A DNA stretch of 64,000 nt from Qipengyuania soli (GCF_015529805.1 NZ_CP064654.1:248001-312000); one strand, 5' to 3'. Positions 53,499 to 62,901 are shown, counted from the stretch's first letter. The notes: generated from the letters alone by a model not told the origin. Made by a program: numbers and translations.

Positions 53499-54194
53499 AT
53501 GATCGACCTGTTCGGCACCGACGCTTACTCCACCCAAGGCCAGTTCACCCGTGACCCCGTAACCGGGGCGCTCGTGCCTGTGGTCGTGGAACAGACGAGC
53601 CGGGGCGAACGCAGCTTCGACATCTTCAGCCGCTTGCTGCGCGAACGCATCGTCTTCGTGACCGGTCCCGTCGAGGACAACATGGCTTCGCTCATCACGG
53701 CGCAGCTGCTGTTTCTCGAGAGCGAGAACCCATCGAAGCCGATCAGCATGTACATCAACTCGCCCGGTGGCGTGGTGACTGCAGGCATGGCGATCCATGA
53801 CACGATGCAATACATCAAGCCGCGCGTTTCGACCGTCTGCATCGGTCAGGCCGCCTCGATGGGCAGCTTCCTTCTTGCAGCGGGTGAACCGGGCATGCGG
53901 ATCGCGCTTCCCAACGCCAGGATCATGGTCCACCAGCCTTCGGGCGGTGCCCGCGGCATGGCATCCGACATCGAGATCCAGGCGCGCGAGATCCTGCGCA
54001 TTCGCGAGCGGATGAACAATCTCTACGTGAAGTATACCGGCCAGAGCCTGACCGAGATCGAGAAGGCGATGGACCGCGACACTTTCCTCGAAGCCGAAGA
54101 GGCGATGAAGTTCGGAATCGTGGACAAAGTCTTCGAGTCCCGTCCCGAGAACGAGGAAAGCGATGCGGATGGCTCGGGCGGCGCGCCCGAGTGA
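53499..54194 (+). CDS. clpP: ATP-dependent Clp protease proteolytic subunit ClpP
   Basis: A 231-residue ClpP with the standard triad: Ser in [11 protein letters not shown], His in [11 protein letters not shown] and Asp in the MDRDTF region. It forms a 14-mer barrel that ClpX feeds. Its propeptide-like first 35 residues and acidic C-terminal tail ([10 protein letters not shown]) lie outside the core. clpX follows after 179 bases on the same strand, so it can have its own promoter in that gap. The ClpP-like paralogue is divergent. Confidence 0.96.
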   Translation: MIDLFGTDAYSTQGQFTRDPVTGALVPVVVEQTSRGERSFDIFSRLLRERIVFVTGPVEDNMASLITAQLLFLESENPSKPISMYINSPGGVVTAGMAIHDTMQYIKPRVSTVCIGQAASMGSFLLAAGEPGMRIALPNARIMVHQPSGGARGMASDIEIQAREILRIRERMNNLYVKYTGQSLTEIEKAMDRDTFLEAEEAMKFGIVDKVFESRPENEESDADGSGGAPE

Positions 54195-54373
54195 TTCCGG
54201 CGGCGGGAAGCCTTCCTGCCGGGCATCATTGCCACATCATCGTAGGATTTCGGCAACCCTGCCGCTTCAGCTTGTGGCAAGGGGCTTGAAGTACCTATGA
54301 TATTGACCCTTACCCTGTGCACCTTAAAGTCGGCGAATCCGGCTGGCGGGGAAGCGGGGCAGACGATTAGGAA

Positions 54374-55642
54374 ATGACCAAGTTGAGCGGAACCGATAGC
54401 AAGAGCACGCTGTACTGCAGCTTCTGCGGCAAGTCGCAGCACGAGGTGAGGAAACTCATCGCGGGTCCGACCGTGTTCATCTGCGACGAATGCGTCGAGC
54501 TTTGCAACGACATCATTCGCGAAGAAACCAAGGCCGGGATCGCGGGCAAGAAGGAAGGCGATGTTCCCACGCCTTCGGAAATCTTCGAAACGCTCAACGA
54601 TTACGTCATCGGCCAGGACCGCGCCAAGCGCGTGCTGTCGGTCGCCGTTCACAACCACTACAAGCGCCTGAAGCACAGCGGCAAGGCCGGCGACGTCGAA
54701 CTGGCGAAGTCGAACATCCTGCTGGTCGGTCCGACCGGTTCGGGCAAGACCCTGCTCGCCCAGACGCTGGCGCGCACCTTCGATGTGCCTTTCACCATGG
54801 CCGATGCGACGACGCTGACCGAAGCCGGTTATGTCGGCGAAGACGTCGAGAACATCATCCTCAAGCTGCTCCAGGCGTCCGACTACAATGTCGAGAAGGC
54901 GCAGCACGGCATCGTCTATATCGACGAGATCGACAAGATCACGCGCAAGGCGGAAAACCCCTCAATCACCCGCGACGTGTCGGGCGAGGGCGTTCAGCAG
55001 GCGCTGCTCAAGCTGATGGAAGGTACCACTGCCTCGGTTCCGCCGCAGGGTGGCCGCAAGCATCCGCAGCAGGAATTCCTGCAGGTCGATACGACGAATA
55101 TCCTGTTCATCTGCGGCGGTGCGTTTGCAGGTCTCGAAAAGATCATTGCCGATCGCCTGCAGAAGCGTTCGATCGGTTTCGGTGCGCATGTAGCCGACCC
55201 GGACAAGCGCCGTGTCGGCGAACTGCTGGAGAAGGGGGAGCCGGAGGATCTCCTCAAGTTCGGCCTCATTCCCGAGTTCGTCGGCCGACTGCCGGTCATC
55301 GCGACGCTGCGCGACCTCGATGTCGAAGCGCTCATGACGATCCTCACTCAGCCGAAGAATGCGCTGGTCAAGCAGTACCAGAAGCTGTTCGAGCTCGAGG
55401 ACGTGGAACTGACCTTCACCGACGACGCGCTCAACGAGATCGCCGAAAAGGCGATCAAGCGCAAAACCGGTGCGCGCGGCCTGCGTTCGATTGTCGAGGG
55501 CATCCTGCTCGACACGATGTTCGACCTGCCCGACATGGACGGCGTGACGGAGATCGTGATCGACAAGGATGTGGTGGACGGCAAGAAAGAGCCGATCCAG
55601 GTCCACGGCGGCAAGAAGGGTGAAAAGGAAGAGGCGGCCTAA
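54374..55642 (+). CDS. clpX: ATP-dependent Clp protease ATP-binding subunit ClpX
   Basis: AAA+ unfoldase that feeds substrates to ClpP. The N-terminal zinc domain has Cys in CSFCGKSQ and CDECVELC; the P loop is GPTGSGKT and Walker B is IDEIDK; the sensor and IGF-loop region (KRSIGFGA) is in place. Length (422) is normal. In relatives it degrades CtrA with RcdA, CpdR and PopA; an RcdA homologue lies at 9.2 kb. Start at ATG 54374 follows AGGAA; no rpoH promoter is clear. Confidence 0.98.
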   Translation: MTKLSGTDSKSTLYCSFCGKSQHEVRKLIAGPTVFICDECVELCNDIIREETKAGIAGKKEGDVPTPSEIFETLNDYVIGQDRAKRVLSVAVHNHYKRLKHSGKAGDVELAKSNILLVGPTGSGKTLLAQTLARTFDVPFTMADATTLTEAGYVGEDVENIILKLLQASDYNVEKAQHGIVYIDEIDKITRKAENPSITRDVSGEGVQQALLKLMEGTTASVPPQGGRKHPQQEFLQVDTTNILFICGGAFAGLEKIIADRLQKRSIGFGAHVADPDKRRVGELLEKGEPEDLLKFGLIPEFVGRLPVIATLRDLDVEALMTILTQPKNALVKQYQKLFELEDVELTFTDDALNEIAEKAIKRKTGARGLRSIVEGILLDTMFDLPDMDGVTEIVIDKDVVDGKKEPIQVHGGKKGEKEEAA

Positions 55643-55650
55643 GCACCTCT

Positions 55651-56136
55651 TCAGGCCTGGCTCTTCTGGAGCAAGGCGTTCATCCGCTCGACGCGTTCGC
55701 GCTGCAGCACCTCGCGATAATCGTAGGTTTTCTCGAAGTTCGGGATGTCCGGTGGCAAAGCGACCCAAGGCATCTTTTCCGAAACGAAGATAACGGCATC
55801 GGGCGTCAGGGATGAGGGGTCATCCAACGTGCCGACGCGTACACCTGCGCCCAGTCGGCCAAGCCTGGGGTAATAGCTCCAAACGGCAACGCCGCATTCG
55901 CTACAGCGGCAGATAATGTGCGGACCGCCGCTTCCGGACTTCACCACGTCTTCGGTAAGCTGGCCTTGTAGCAGTTCAACGCGGTCGCTTTCGATGAAGG
56001 CATTGACCACGCTGGTCGATCCGGTCTGGTGCTGGCACTGGGTGCAATGGCAATTGTTGACGAAGATCGGTGACCCACTGATGCAATAACGGACTGCGCC
56101 GCACCCGCATCCGCCTTCGCGCACCACTTCGCCCAT
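55651..56136 (-). CDS. GFA family (glutathione-dependent formaldehyde-activating-like) zinc protein
   Basis: A 161-residue zinc-binding protein of the GFA/CENP-V fold. The zinc residues are CGCGAVRY near the start, NCHCTQC and CRCSECG. Family members bind glutathione or thiols; the substrate here is unknown and glutathione use is not shown. GGGAGG five bases before ATG 56136 fixes the start. It lies ten bases after the CDF transporter stop and is in one transcript with it. Confidence 0.9.
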   Translation of the reverse strand: MGEVVREGGCGCGAVRYCISGSPIFVNNCHCTQCQHQTGSTSVVNAFIESDRVELLQGQLTEDVVKSGSGGPHIICRCSECGVAVWSYYPRLGRLGAGVRVGTLDDPSSLTPDAVIFVSEKMPWVALPPDIPNFEKTYDYREVLQRERVERMNALLQKSQA

Positions 56137-56146
56137 TTCCGCCTCC

Positions 56147-57064
56147 CTAGCAGCCGAGCGCGCAATCCCTCGTCGTTTCGACCTGGACCGTGGCATGCCC
56201 GATGCGGTGATGATGCTCTAACTCGTCCTGGATGTCGCGAAGGAATTTGTCGCCCGGATGACCATCGGGCATCACCAGATGCGCGGTCAGAGCGGTCTCC
56301 GTGGTGCTCATTGGCCAGATATGCAGATCATGCACCGCGTCTACTCCCGGTAGACCGGCAAGATAGGCGCGAACCTGCTTTTCCGAAATTCCCTTCGGGA
56401 CAGCGAGCAGGCTCATCGCTACGCTGTCCTTCAGCAGTCCCCATGTGCCCCATGCGATCACGGCCACGATCAAGAGGCTGACAAGTGGGTCGATCCAGTG
56501 CGCGCCGGTGATGATGATTGCTATGCCCGCGATGACCACGCCAAGGCTCACCAGTGCATCGGCAGCCATGTGGAGGAATGCGCCGCGGATATTGAGGTCG
56601 TCGTGCCGCCCCTTGAGGAAGAGCAGGGCCGTGCCGGTATTGATCAGGATACCAATCCCGGCGACGATTGCCATGGTCTTGCCCTGCACGACGGCAGGCT
56701 CGGCAATTCGGTGCAAGGTTTCGAACAGGATGGCGCCGATGGCGACCAGCAGCAGTCCGGCATTGGCGAGCGCCGCCAGTATCGTCGAGCTCTTGAAGCC
56801 GTAGGTAAACCGCTCCGAGGGAGGGCGCTTTGCAGCTACGCTGGCCCCCCACGCGAGCAGGAGGCTAAGTACGTCGGAGAGATTGTGCCCGGCATCCGCG
56901 ATCAGGGCCATCGACCCCGCGATCCAGCCGTATCCGGCCTCGATCACGACAAAGGCGGTATTGAGTATGATCCCGATCAGGAATGCGCGACCGAAGTCAG
57001 CCGGTGCATGTGCATGGCCATGACCATGTTGGTGGTCGTGGTCGTGTGAATGCCCCTGTCCCAT
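56147..57064 (-). CDS. Cation diffusion facilitator (Zn/Co/Cd exporter-like)
   Basis: A 305-residue six-TM CDF transporter that exchanges a divalent metal for protons. A His-rich N-terminal tail (GHSHDHDHQHGHGHAHAP) binds metal; the membrane metal site is HxxxD-type in both DAGHNLSD and HMAADALVS, typical of zinc-preferring members. Its C-terminal domain is the metal-sensing dimer. It is the first of two genes with the GFA protein. The AT-rich gap upstream holds a perfect palindrome (57177-57188). Confidence 0.93.
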   Translation of the reverse strand: MGQGHSHDHDHQHGHGHAHAPADFGRAFLIGIILNTAFVVIEAGYGWIAGSMALIADAGHNLSDVLSLLLAWGASVAAKRPPSERFTYGFKSSTILAALANAGLLLVAIGAILFETLHRIAEPAVVQGKTMAIVAGIGILINTGTALLFLKGRHDDLNIRGAFLHMAADALVSLGVVIAGIAIIITGAHWIDPLVSLLIVAVIAWGTWGLLKDSVAMSLLAVPKGISEKQVRAYLAGLPGVDAVHDLHIWPMSTTETALTAHLVMPDGHPGDKFLRDIQDELEHHHRIGHATVQVETTRDCALGC

Positions 57065-57176
57065 CCGGTTCGACTTTTCCCCTTTGGCGCGACCCGCAGT
57101 CGGACCTAGCGCTAAACGATGATGACCGACAAGAAAAACATGCAAAAACAATTAGATATAGAATATCATCATTTGG

Positions 57177-57188
57177 CATGTTATAACA
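57177..57188. promoter_or_regulatory. Perfect palindrome ATGTTATAACAT in AT-rich gap upstream of the CDF gene
   Basis: The 224 bases from 57065 to 57288 include a strongly AT-rich block (about 57130-57200) unlike the rest of the window, and no convincing gene. Within it ATGTTATAACAT is a perfect 12-base palindrome. It has half-sites resembling Zur-type Fur-family operators (ATGTTAT), but the usual spacer is missing. An operator for metal control of the CDF exporter is possible. A 73-codon frame starts at 57119 (plus) but has no ribosome site. Confidence 0.35.
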
Positions 57189-57288
57189 TTATGCGAATTG
57201 GTCCAGAGGTATTTGGTGGCTGGCAAGAAACGGAACTCGGACGAAAAACGGACTGCGGGGTGGAAGCCTGCATGGGATCGACCGGGGC

Positions 57289-58173
57289 TCAGAATTTGGT
57301 GCCGAGAACCTCGTCCACGACAACTTGGGGTTCGCGATAGCCGGGGGGCAGTACCGAATGCCCGGACATGACCAGGACCGCCTTCCACAAAGCCCAAGCG
57401 GCTGCTCGCATCGCCAATGAGGGATCTCCGAAGGGCATGCCCTTGAGAAATGTCTCACGCAGCTCTTTGTCGAAGCCTAGCCAGGCAATGGCCCAGTCGC
57501 AGGCTGGATCGCCTATCGCTGCAAGCCCGAAGTCGATGACCCCGACGATCTCGCTGGCGGTAACGATAAGGTTTGCCGGCGCGATATCGCCATGCACAAA
57601 TGCCCCTCGCGGCGGTCCGCCTGCGCTGTTTGCCCGGCTCCAGAACTCACGGACAGCATTGCACAAAGCCGGCTGCAGCCGTCCCGATGCACTTTGAAAG
57701 CTGCGGTCGAGCGATGCCAGACCGGCACCGCGCCAGAAATTCCCGGCAGACGGGTAGTCGAACCCATCGGTGGAGACTGTCGAGAGTGCTGCCAAGAGAA
57801 CAGCCAGTTGCACTACATGGATCTCGGTAAGTCGCGAAAGATTCGCCATAGTCTCGCCATCGAGCCATTCGACGATGAGGAAGGGATAGGGAAATACTTC
57901 GCAGGCTGTTCCCACGGTGTGAACGCAAGGAACTGGAATTGGCAATTGGGACCTCACAGTCCGTAGAGCCTTCGCTTCGCGCAGTGGCTGGGAAGCGTAA
58001 CGTGCATCTCGGGGAAATTTGGCGACCAAGTGTTCGCCGACACGAAAGACCGCGTGATCCCAACCTCCGGGAACCATTGGGGAGACGGGTAAGGCCGAAA
58101 GCTCGGGAAACTGGTCCGAAATTACCTGCGCAGCCTCGCGGTACACGATCGGGCCGCGCGAGGAATCAGTCAT
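57289..58173 (-). CDS. Aminoglycoside phosphotransferase (APH)-family kinase-like protein
   Basis: A 294-residue protein of the APH/choline-kinase fold. The catalytic loop HGDIAPANLIV (His-Gly-Asp) and the metal motif IDFGLAAIGDP with a following DWAIAW block are intact. Substrate is unknown; resistance, sugar or choline kinases are all possible. The base composition is lower in GC than its neighbours and an AT-rich gap lies downstream, so acquisition is plausible. Its ATG overlaps the mtgA 3' end by eight bases, so it is translated after mtgA. Confidence 0.88.
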   Translation of the reverse strand: MTDSSRGPIVYREAAQVISDQFPELSALPVSPMVPGGWDHAVFRVGEHLVAKFPRDARYASQPLREAKALRTVRSQLPIPVPCVHTVGTACEVFPYPFLIVEWLDGETMANLSRLTEIHVVQLAVLLAALSTVSTDGFDYPSAGNFWRGAGLASLDRSFQSASGRLQPALCNAVREFWSRANSAGGPPRGAFVHGDIAPANLIVTASEIVGVIDFGLAAIGDPACDWAIAWLGFDKELRETFLKGMPFGDPSLAMRAAAWALWKAVLVMSGHSVLPPGYREPQVVVDEVLGTKF

Positions 58174-58858
58174 AGATGCAGTTGTCCAGACCGTCGCGCC
58201 GGACGACGCCCACCCGCGCAGCTATGGTATTGCCATGGCGGCGGAGCCAGCCTCCCGGGTTCTTGACCGAGCGTTCCTTGGGAAGGGGGAGGGCAACTGC
58301 CATGCGCGCGGCCTCGGTCGGGCTCAGGCTGGCAGCGGACTTGCCGAAATAGCGCTGCGCACCGGCCTCCACCCCATAGGTGGCGAGTCCCGTTTCGGCG
58401 ACGTTGAGATAGACCTCCATGATCCGCCGCTTGCCCCAGATCTGCTCGATCAGCACGGTGAACCACGCTTCCAGCCCTTTGCGGAAGTAGCCGCCACCCT
58501 GCCACAGGAAGACGTTCTTGGCGGTCTGCTGGCTGATCGTAGAGCCCCCGCGGATCCTCCCGCCCTGGGCATTCATTGCCGCCGCCTTGGCAATCGCTTC
58601 GGTGTCGAACCCGTCATGGCTGCAGAACTTGCCGTCTTCGGCCGCAATCACTGCGCGGACCATGTTGCGGTCGACGTTGCTGAGCGATTCCCAGTCCTTG
58701 GTGACACCGCCGCGATCCCATACTTCGCCATCCAGTATCATGGTGGCGGTAATCGGGACGGGAACGAACTTGAACAGCAGGACGAGGGCGAGGCTTATGG
58801 CGACGAAACCCACCATGGCCTTGAACAGGAAACGGACCAGCCAGCGCATCGCGTGCAT
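58166..58858 (-). CDS. mtgA: Monofunctional biosynthetic peptidoglycan transglycosylase
   Basis: Polymerises lipid II into glycan strands. A membrane anchor (about 11-31) precedes a GT51 domain with AAEDGKFCSHDGFD (catalytic Glu), GGSTISQQTAKN and GKRRIMEVYLN. Length (230) is normal. No transpeptidase domain is present. It lies 62 bases after the M28 peptidase gene and overlaps the APH-like gene by eight bases at its 3' end. Confidence 0.95.
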   Translation of the reverse strand: MHAMRWLVRFLFKAMVGFVAISLALVLLFKFVPVPITATMILDGEVWDRGGVTKDWESLSNVDRNMVRAVIAAEDGKFCSHDGFDTEAIAKAAAMNAQGGRIRGGSTISQQTAKNVFLWQGGGYFRKGLEAWFTVLIEQIWGKRRIMEVYLNVAETGLATYGVEAGAQRYFGKSAASLSPTEAARMAVALPLPKERSVKNPGGWLRRHGNTIAARVGVVRRDGLDNCIYD

Positions 58859-58920
58859 CTAGCCACCGGCGACTATCGACGCAATCTGGACGGCGACGAT
58901 CTCCGATGGCTGTCGTTGTT

Positions 58921-60432
58921 CTATCGACCGGCGTATTGGGCGCGGATTGGACTGCCCTCGTGCCACTTCGGGGCATCGGGCGCGTTTGCCACATTCTCCG
59001 CCAGCTCGAGCCAGAACTCGTTGAAGGTCTGTGCCGCCTTCCAGTCCATCACCTGGGCGGGATCATCCTGCGGCTTGTGATAGCCGGTGCGATACCAATT
59101 GCGGTAGATGCGCTCGCTCTCGCTTCCCGGTTCAAAGCCGAAGGTGAAATTGAGGAAGGGGATGCCGGCCTCCATGAACGGACGGTGGTCGGTCCGCAGG
59201 ACAAGGCGCCTTTCCGGCTCGGGATCGTCCTGCAACACGAAGCCATGCATGGCTGCAAGCAGCGCCGCCTGATCGCCCAGTGTGCTGTCGGTCCGGCCAT
59301 GCGTGGTCAGCCGTTCGAGCGGGAATATCGGCCGTAGCTGGTCGAGGTTGAGCACACCTGCGATCCTGTCCATCGGCCATGTCGGATGGGCGGCAAACCA
59401 GCGCGAACCGTGAAGACCGAGCTCTTCGCCGGTCCACACACCAATGATGACCGGTCGCCGCATGGGCTTGCCACGATGCGCCTCGGCAAACTCGATCAGC
59501 AGCGCCACATAGGCCGCATCGTCGAGAGTGCCGTTGTAGAGCGGATCGCCATCTACCGCATGACCGAAGCCATAGCCGTCGAGGTGTGCGCCCAGCAGGA
59601 TTGCCTGGTCCGCGAGCGCAGGATCGGATCCCGGCAGGTAACCAATGACGTTGGGCGAGCTGTACTGGCTGCTGCGCAACACGGTGGTCAAGCGCGCCAT
59701 GCCGCCATCGAAGGACGGGAGCGGCTGACCTGTCGACCCCTTGGTGATTAGGCCCGCGGCATCATGTCCGGGAACAAGTTTGTCCAGCGCGTCCGCATTG
59801 AGAAGAATGGAAACGAAATCGTCGGCGACCGGGAGTTCGCCGGGCTGCGCGACGACCTTGTTGTAGGCATAGGGCCAGCGGGGCGGCTCGATCACGAAGC
59901 CCGGGTCGGCGATCTGGATGATGCCTTGCGCGCCGGCGGCACGCACAGCCTGTTCGCGCTCCGCATCGCCCGGCAGGCCGGTGCGGTTGGCATTGTGGCA
60001 GATGACCATCTTGCCAGCGACATCGCCAAGGTCCCGCGCCGCGCAGTAGCCGCGGTAGACGAGCGAATATGCCTTGTCAGACGGCACACCGGGTTGGGGG
60101 CGGACGACGAAATCGTCGAGATGAGACAATGTGCCACCATCTGCTCTCAGCGTCGCGAACGATACAGCGAGTTCTTCGAGGGGCACCCGTTGATACCAGC
60201 TGCCATCGGTCCCGAGCGGCTTGAAGCCAGCCTCGGCCAGCTTGTGGGCCACGAGTACCGCGGCTCTCTCGTGCCCGGGCGTGCCCGATGCGCGCCCTTC
60301 ATAGGCGTCGCCTGAAATTTCGCTGGCCAGGTCCCACCAGGCCCGCGTGGCCGGATCGCCTGCCTCACCATGATGGTTGGCTGTGAGGGCGACCAGGGCC
60401 GCCGATGCGAGCAGCAGTTTTGCCTTGTTCAA
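58921..60432 (-). CDS. M28 family metallopeptidase with PA domain
   Basis: A 503-residue exported aminopeptidase- or carboxypeptidase-type zinc enzyme. The first residues (about 1-22) are a signal peptide. A PA (protease-associated) insert (about 125-230) precedes the M28 catalytic domain with ligands AHLDG, TLDDAA, TGEELG, NLDQL and, late, a YHKPQDD. It starts at TTG 60432; no ATG is near. The Shine-Dalgarno GGGGGAG lies inside the 3' arm of a hairpin (60439-60468). Confidence 0.9.
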   Translation of the reverse strand: MNKAKLLLASAALVALTANHHGEAGDPATRAWWDLASEISGDAYEGRASGTPGHERAAVLVAHKLAEAGFKPLGTDGSWYQRVPLEELAVSFATLRADGGTLSHLDDFVVRPQPGVPSDKAYSLVYRGYCAARDLGDVAGKMVICHNANRTGLPGDAEREQAVRAAGAQGIIQIADPGFVIEPPRWPYAYNKVVAQPGELPVADDFVSILLNADALDKLVPGHDAAGLITKGSTGQPLPSFDGGMARLTTVLRSSQYSSPNVIGYLPGSDPALADQAILLGAHLDGYGFGHAVDGDPLYNGTLDDAAYVALLIEFAEAHRGKPMRRPVIIGVWTGEELGLHGSRWFAAHPTWPMDRIAGVLNLDQLRPIFPLERLTTHGRTDSTLGDQAALLAAMHGFVLQDDPEPERRLVLRTDHRPFMEAGIPFLNFTFGFEPGSESERIYRNWYRTGYHKPQDDPAQVMDWKAAQTFNEFWLELAENVANAPDAPKWHEGSPIRAQYAGR

Positions 60433-60438
60433 ACGAAA

Positions 60439-60468
60439 TCTCCCCCGATCATGCCTGACCGGGGGAGA
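60439..60468 (-). terminator. Hairpin after rpoH holding the M28 gene's Shine-Dalgarno
   Basis: TCTCCCCCG and CGGGGGAGA form a nine-base-pair stem with a 12-base loop, followed on the minus strand by TTTCGTTTG. It is 48 bases past the rpoH stop. The 3' arm contains the GGGGGAG used by the M28 gene (TTG start seven bases past GGAG), so folding would both end rpoH transcription partly and hide the ribosome site. Confidence 0.6.
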
Positions 60469-60515
60469 CTGAAGTGTTTGCGGACTATGTCAATCGCAGC
60501 GACTTGGCAGGCGCC

Positions 60516-61421
60516 TCACGCCATGCCGGGCAGGAGCCTCTCGCCAGCGATGCGCTGCATTGCCTTCTGGAGCTTCTCGAAGGCACGAACTTCGATCTGG
60601 CGGATGCGTTCGCGGCTGACGTCATAGACCTGCGAGAGTTCCTCGAGCGTCTGCGGATTGTCCGTCAGGCGACGCTCGGTGAGAATGTGTTTTTCACGAT
60701 CGTTGAGGCTTTCCATCGCCTCGACGAGCATTTCGTGGCGCACTTCTGCTTCCTCGGCATCGGCGACGGTCTCGTCCTGCAGCGGACGATCGTCGGTCAG
60801 CCAGTCCTGCCACTCGCCCGAGCCTTCCTCACCGTTGCGCATGGAAACGTTGAGCGAACCGTCACCGCCCATCATCATGCGACGGTTCATGTTCACGACT
60901 TCCTGCTCGGGCACGCCGAGGTCGGTCGCGATCTTGGTCACGTCGTCCGGATGGAGGTCCGTATCCTCGTAGGCATCGAGGTTCTTCTTCATCCGGCGAA
61001 GGTTGAAGAAGAGCTTCTTCTGAGCCGCGGTGGTGCCCATCTTCACAAGGCTCCATGACCGCAGGATGTATTCCTGGATCGAGGCCTTGATCCACCACAT
61101 GGCATAGGTGGCGAGACGGAAGCCGCGGTCGGCTTCGAACTTCTTGACGCCCTGCATAAGGCCGACGTTGCCTTCGGAAATGAGATCCGAGACGGGCAGG
61201 CCGTAGCCGCGATAGCCCATGGCGATCTTGGCCACGAGTCGCAGGTGCGACGTGACAAGCTGCGCCGCAGCTTCGGGGTCGTCATGTTCCTCGTAGCGCT
61301 TCGCGAGCATGTACTCCTGCTCAGCGGTCAGCACCGGAAACTTCTTGATTTCTGAGAGATAGCGGTTGAGGCTTTGCTCACCGCCGAGCGCCGGAACGCT
61401 CATTGATCGTGCGTTGCTCAC
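60516..61421 (-). CDS. rpoH: RNA polymerase sigma-32 factor RpoH
   Basis: Heat-shock sigma factor of about 301 residues. The RpoH box QKKLFFNLRRMKK and region 2 (RLVAKIAMGYRGYGLP, WWIKASIQEYILRSWSLV) and region 4 HTH (SRERIRQIEVRAFEKL) are present. I prefer GTG 61421, with AGGG five bases before, over ATG 61403, which has no ribosome site; the two differ by six residues. It lies 123 bases from the RluA-family gene on the same strand and is followed by a hairpin. Its targets may include clpX and clpP here. Confidence 0.95.
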   Translation of the reverse strand: MSNARSMSVPALGGEQSLNRYLSEIKKFPVLTAEQEYMLAKRYEEHDDPEAAAQLVTSHLRLVAKIAMGYRGYGLPVSDLISEGNVGLMQGVKKFEADRGFRLATYAMWWIKASIQEYILRSWSLVKMGTTAAQKKLFFNLRRMKKNLDAYEDTDLHPDDVTKIATDLGVPEQEVVNMNRRMMMGGDGSLNVSMRNGEEGSGEWQDWLTDDRPLQDETVADAEEAEVRHEMLVEAMESLNDREKHILTERRLTDNPQTLEELSQVYDVSRERIRQIEVRAFEKLQKAMQRIAGERLLPGMA

Positions 61422-61544
61422 TAATACCCTGACCTTTCTTTCGTCGACCACATTTGCCGGACCCCAGATGGGCATCCGGTCTTTCGGGCCACTCGGTTAC
61501 TTATAGCTGGACGCGGCCGAAAATGCACCTGCGTTTCGTCGATT

Positions 61545-62489
61545 TCAACGAGCGGTTTCGTCGATAAGTTCCCGCATATCCGGGGGCAATTCGGCCCAGA
61601 AATCCAAGCTTTCACCGCTGATAGGATGTATGAATCCCAGTCTCGCCGCGTGAAGGGCCTGGCGCTTGAAATCGAGGCTTTCGAGAAGCGCCCGAAGGGG
61701 CTTGGGAGTGCGTCCATAGACAGGGTCTCCCAATAGCGGATGACCGATTGACGCACAGTGAACGCGCACCTGGTGCGTGCGCCCGGTTTCGATGCGACAT
61801 TCGATCAACGCGGCATTGTCTAGGCGTTTCAGGGTCTCGTAGTGGGTGACGGCACGCTTCCCGCGGCTGGAATCATCCGGGAGGACCGCCATCTTCTTGC
61901 GATCCTTGTCGGAGCGGCCGATCCGGCCCGAGATGGTGCCCGAGGGCGGATTGGGGTGACCCGCGCAAACGGCGAGGTACCGGCGGGTGATCGAATGGTC
62001 GGCGAACTGCTTTGCCAGCCCCTCGTGTGCCGCGTCCGACTTTGCCACCACCAACAGACCCGATGTATCCTTGTCGATCCTGTGCACTATCCCGGGGCGC
62101 GCGACACCGTTGATGCCGGACAGCCTGCCAGCGCAATGGTGGAGCAAGGCGTTGACGAGCGTACCGTCGGGATTTCCGGCAGCGGGGTGCACGACCATCC
62201 CGGCTGGCTTGTTGACGACGACGAGGTGGTCGTCCTCGAACACTATATCGAGCGGAATGTCCTGCGGTTCGGCGGCAAGCGGCTCGGGTGGGGGGAGAGC
62301 GATCGAAAAGCGAGTGCCCTCGGCGACCTTGGCCGACGCGCTCGTTGCAACGTGCTTGCCGACGGTGACCGCTCCATCGGCGATCAGCGCCTTCACCCGT
62401 TCACGCGACAGGCCGGTGGCCTCCGCCAGCGCCTTGTCCAGCCTGCCCGCCGTTCCCAGAGTTCCGGTGATGATTTCCGCCTCGGCCAT
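61545..62489 (-). CDS. RluA-family pseudouridine synthase (RluD-like)
   Basis: A 314-residue rRNA pseudouridine synthase. An N-terminal S4 domain (about 18-65; LDKALAEATGLSRERVKALI) precedes the catalytic domain with HRIDKDTSGLLV, whose Asp is the nucleophile. S4 plus this length fits RluD or RluC, which modify 23S rRNA; which one cannot be told. It is divergent from the JAB/MPN gene (16 bases between starts). Confidence 0.93.
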   Translation of the reverse strand: MAEAEIITGTLGTAGRLDKALAEATGLSRERVKALIADGAVTVGKHVATSASAKVAEGTRFSIALPPPEPLAAEPQDIPLDIVFEDDHLVVVNKPAGMVVHPAAGNPDGTLVNALLHHCAGRLSGINGVARPGIVHRIDKDTSGLLVVAKSDAAHEGLAKQFADHSITRRYLAVCAGHPNPPSGTISGRIGRSDKDRKKMAVLPDDSSRGKRAVTHYETLKRLDNAALIECRIETGRTHQVRVHCASIGHPLLGDPVYGRTPKPLRALLESLDFKRQALHAARLGFIHPISGESLDFWAELPPDMRELIDETAR

Positions 62490-62505
62490 GCTAGGGCCAT
62501 GCGCG

Positions 62506-62901
62506 ATGGCACTCGAAGTCTCAAGCGCGGTGATCCATGTCCTGCTGGAACAGGCGCGATCTGCCCATCCGCAAGAGTGTTGCGGAATCCTCTTCGGGGC
62601 GGCTGGGCGAATCCTTCAAACCGCACCGGCGCGAAACGTGCACTTGCTTCCCGACAGCCATTTCGAGATCGATCCGCAGGCATTGGTCGACGCGCATCGC
62701 GCTGCGCGCGCCGGAGGGCCACAGGTCGCCGGCTTCTATCATTCCCATCCCAACGGATTGGCAGAGCCGTCACGAACCGATCGGGAGATGGCGGCACGCG
62801 ACGGGATGATCTGGGCCATCGTCGCGGCGGGACGAGTCTGCTTCTGGCGTTCGGGGGATGCGGGTTTCGAACCGCTTCCCTATGTGGCGACGCACCGCTA
62901 A
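62506..62901 (+). CDS. JAB/MPN (M67) family metallopeptidase-like protein
   Basis: A 131-residue protein with an intact JAMM set: Glu in QECCGIL, HSHP (two His) and a Ser/Asp about ten residues later in EPSRTDRE. Such bacterial proteins cut peptides near the C terminus of ubiquitin-like or sulphur-carrier partners; no carrier gene is adjacent. The frame runs upstream antisense to the RluA-family gene, but I choose ATG 62506. chpT follows after 35 bases. Confidence 0.88.
   Translation: MALEVSSAVIHVLLEQARSAHPQECCGILFGAAGRILQTAPARNVHLLPDSHFEIDPQALVDAHRAARAGGPQVAGFYHSHPNGLAEPSRTDREMAARDGMIWAIVAAGRVCFWRSGDAGFEPLPYVATHR

Noticed and set aside
54285..54310. CTTGAA before clpX as an RpoH promoter -35
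   Set aside because: No convincing -10 element at proper spacing; a promoter in the clpP-clpX gap is likely but I cannot place it.
57119..57340. 73-codon plus-strand frame in the AT-rich gap
   Set aside because: No Shine-Dalgarno, two-part composition, and its 3' end overlaps the APH-like gene antisense; no protein-like pattern.
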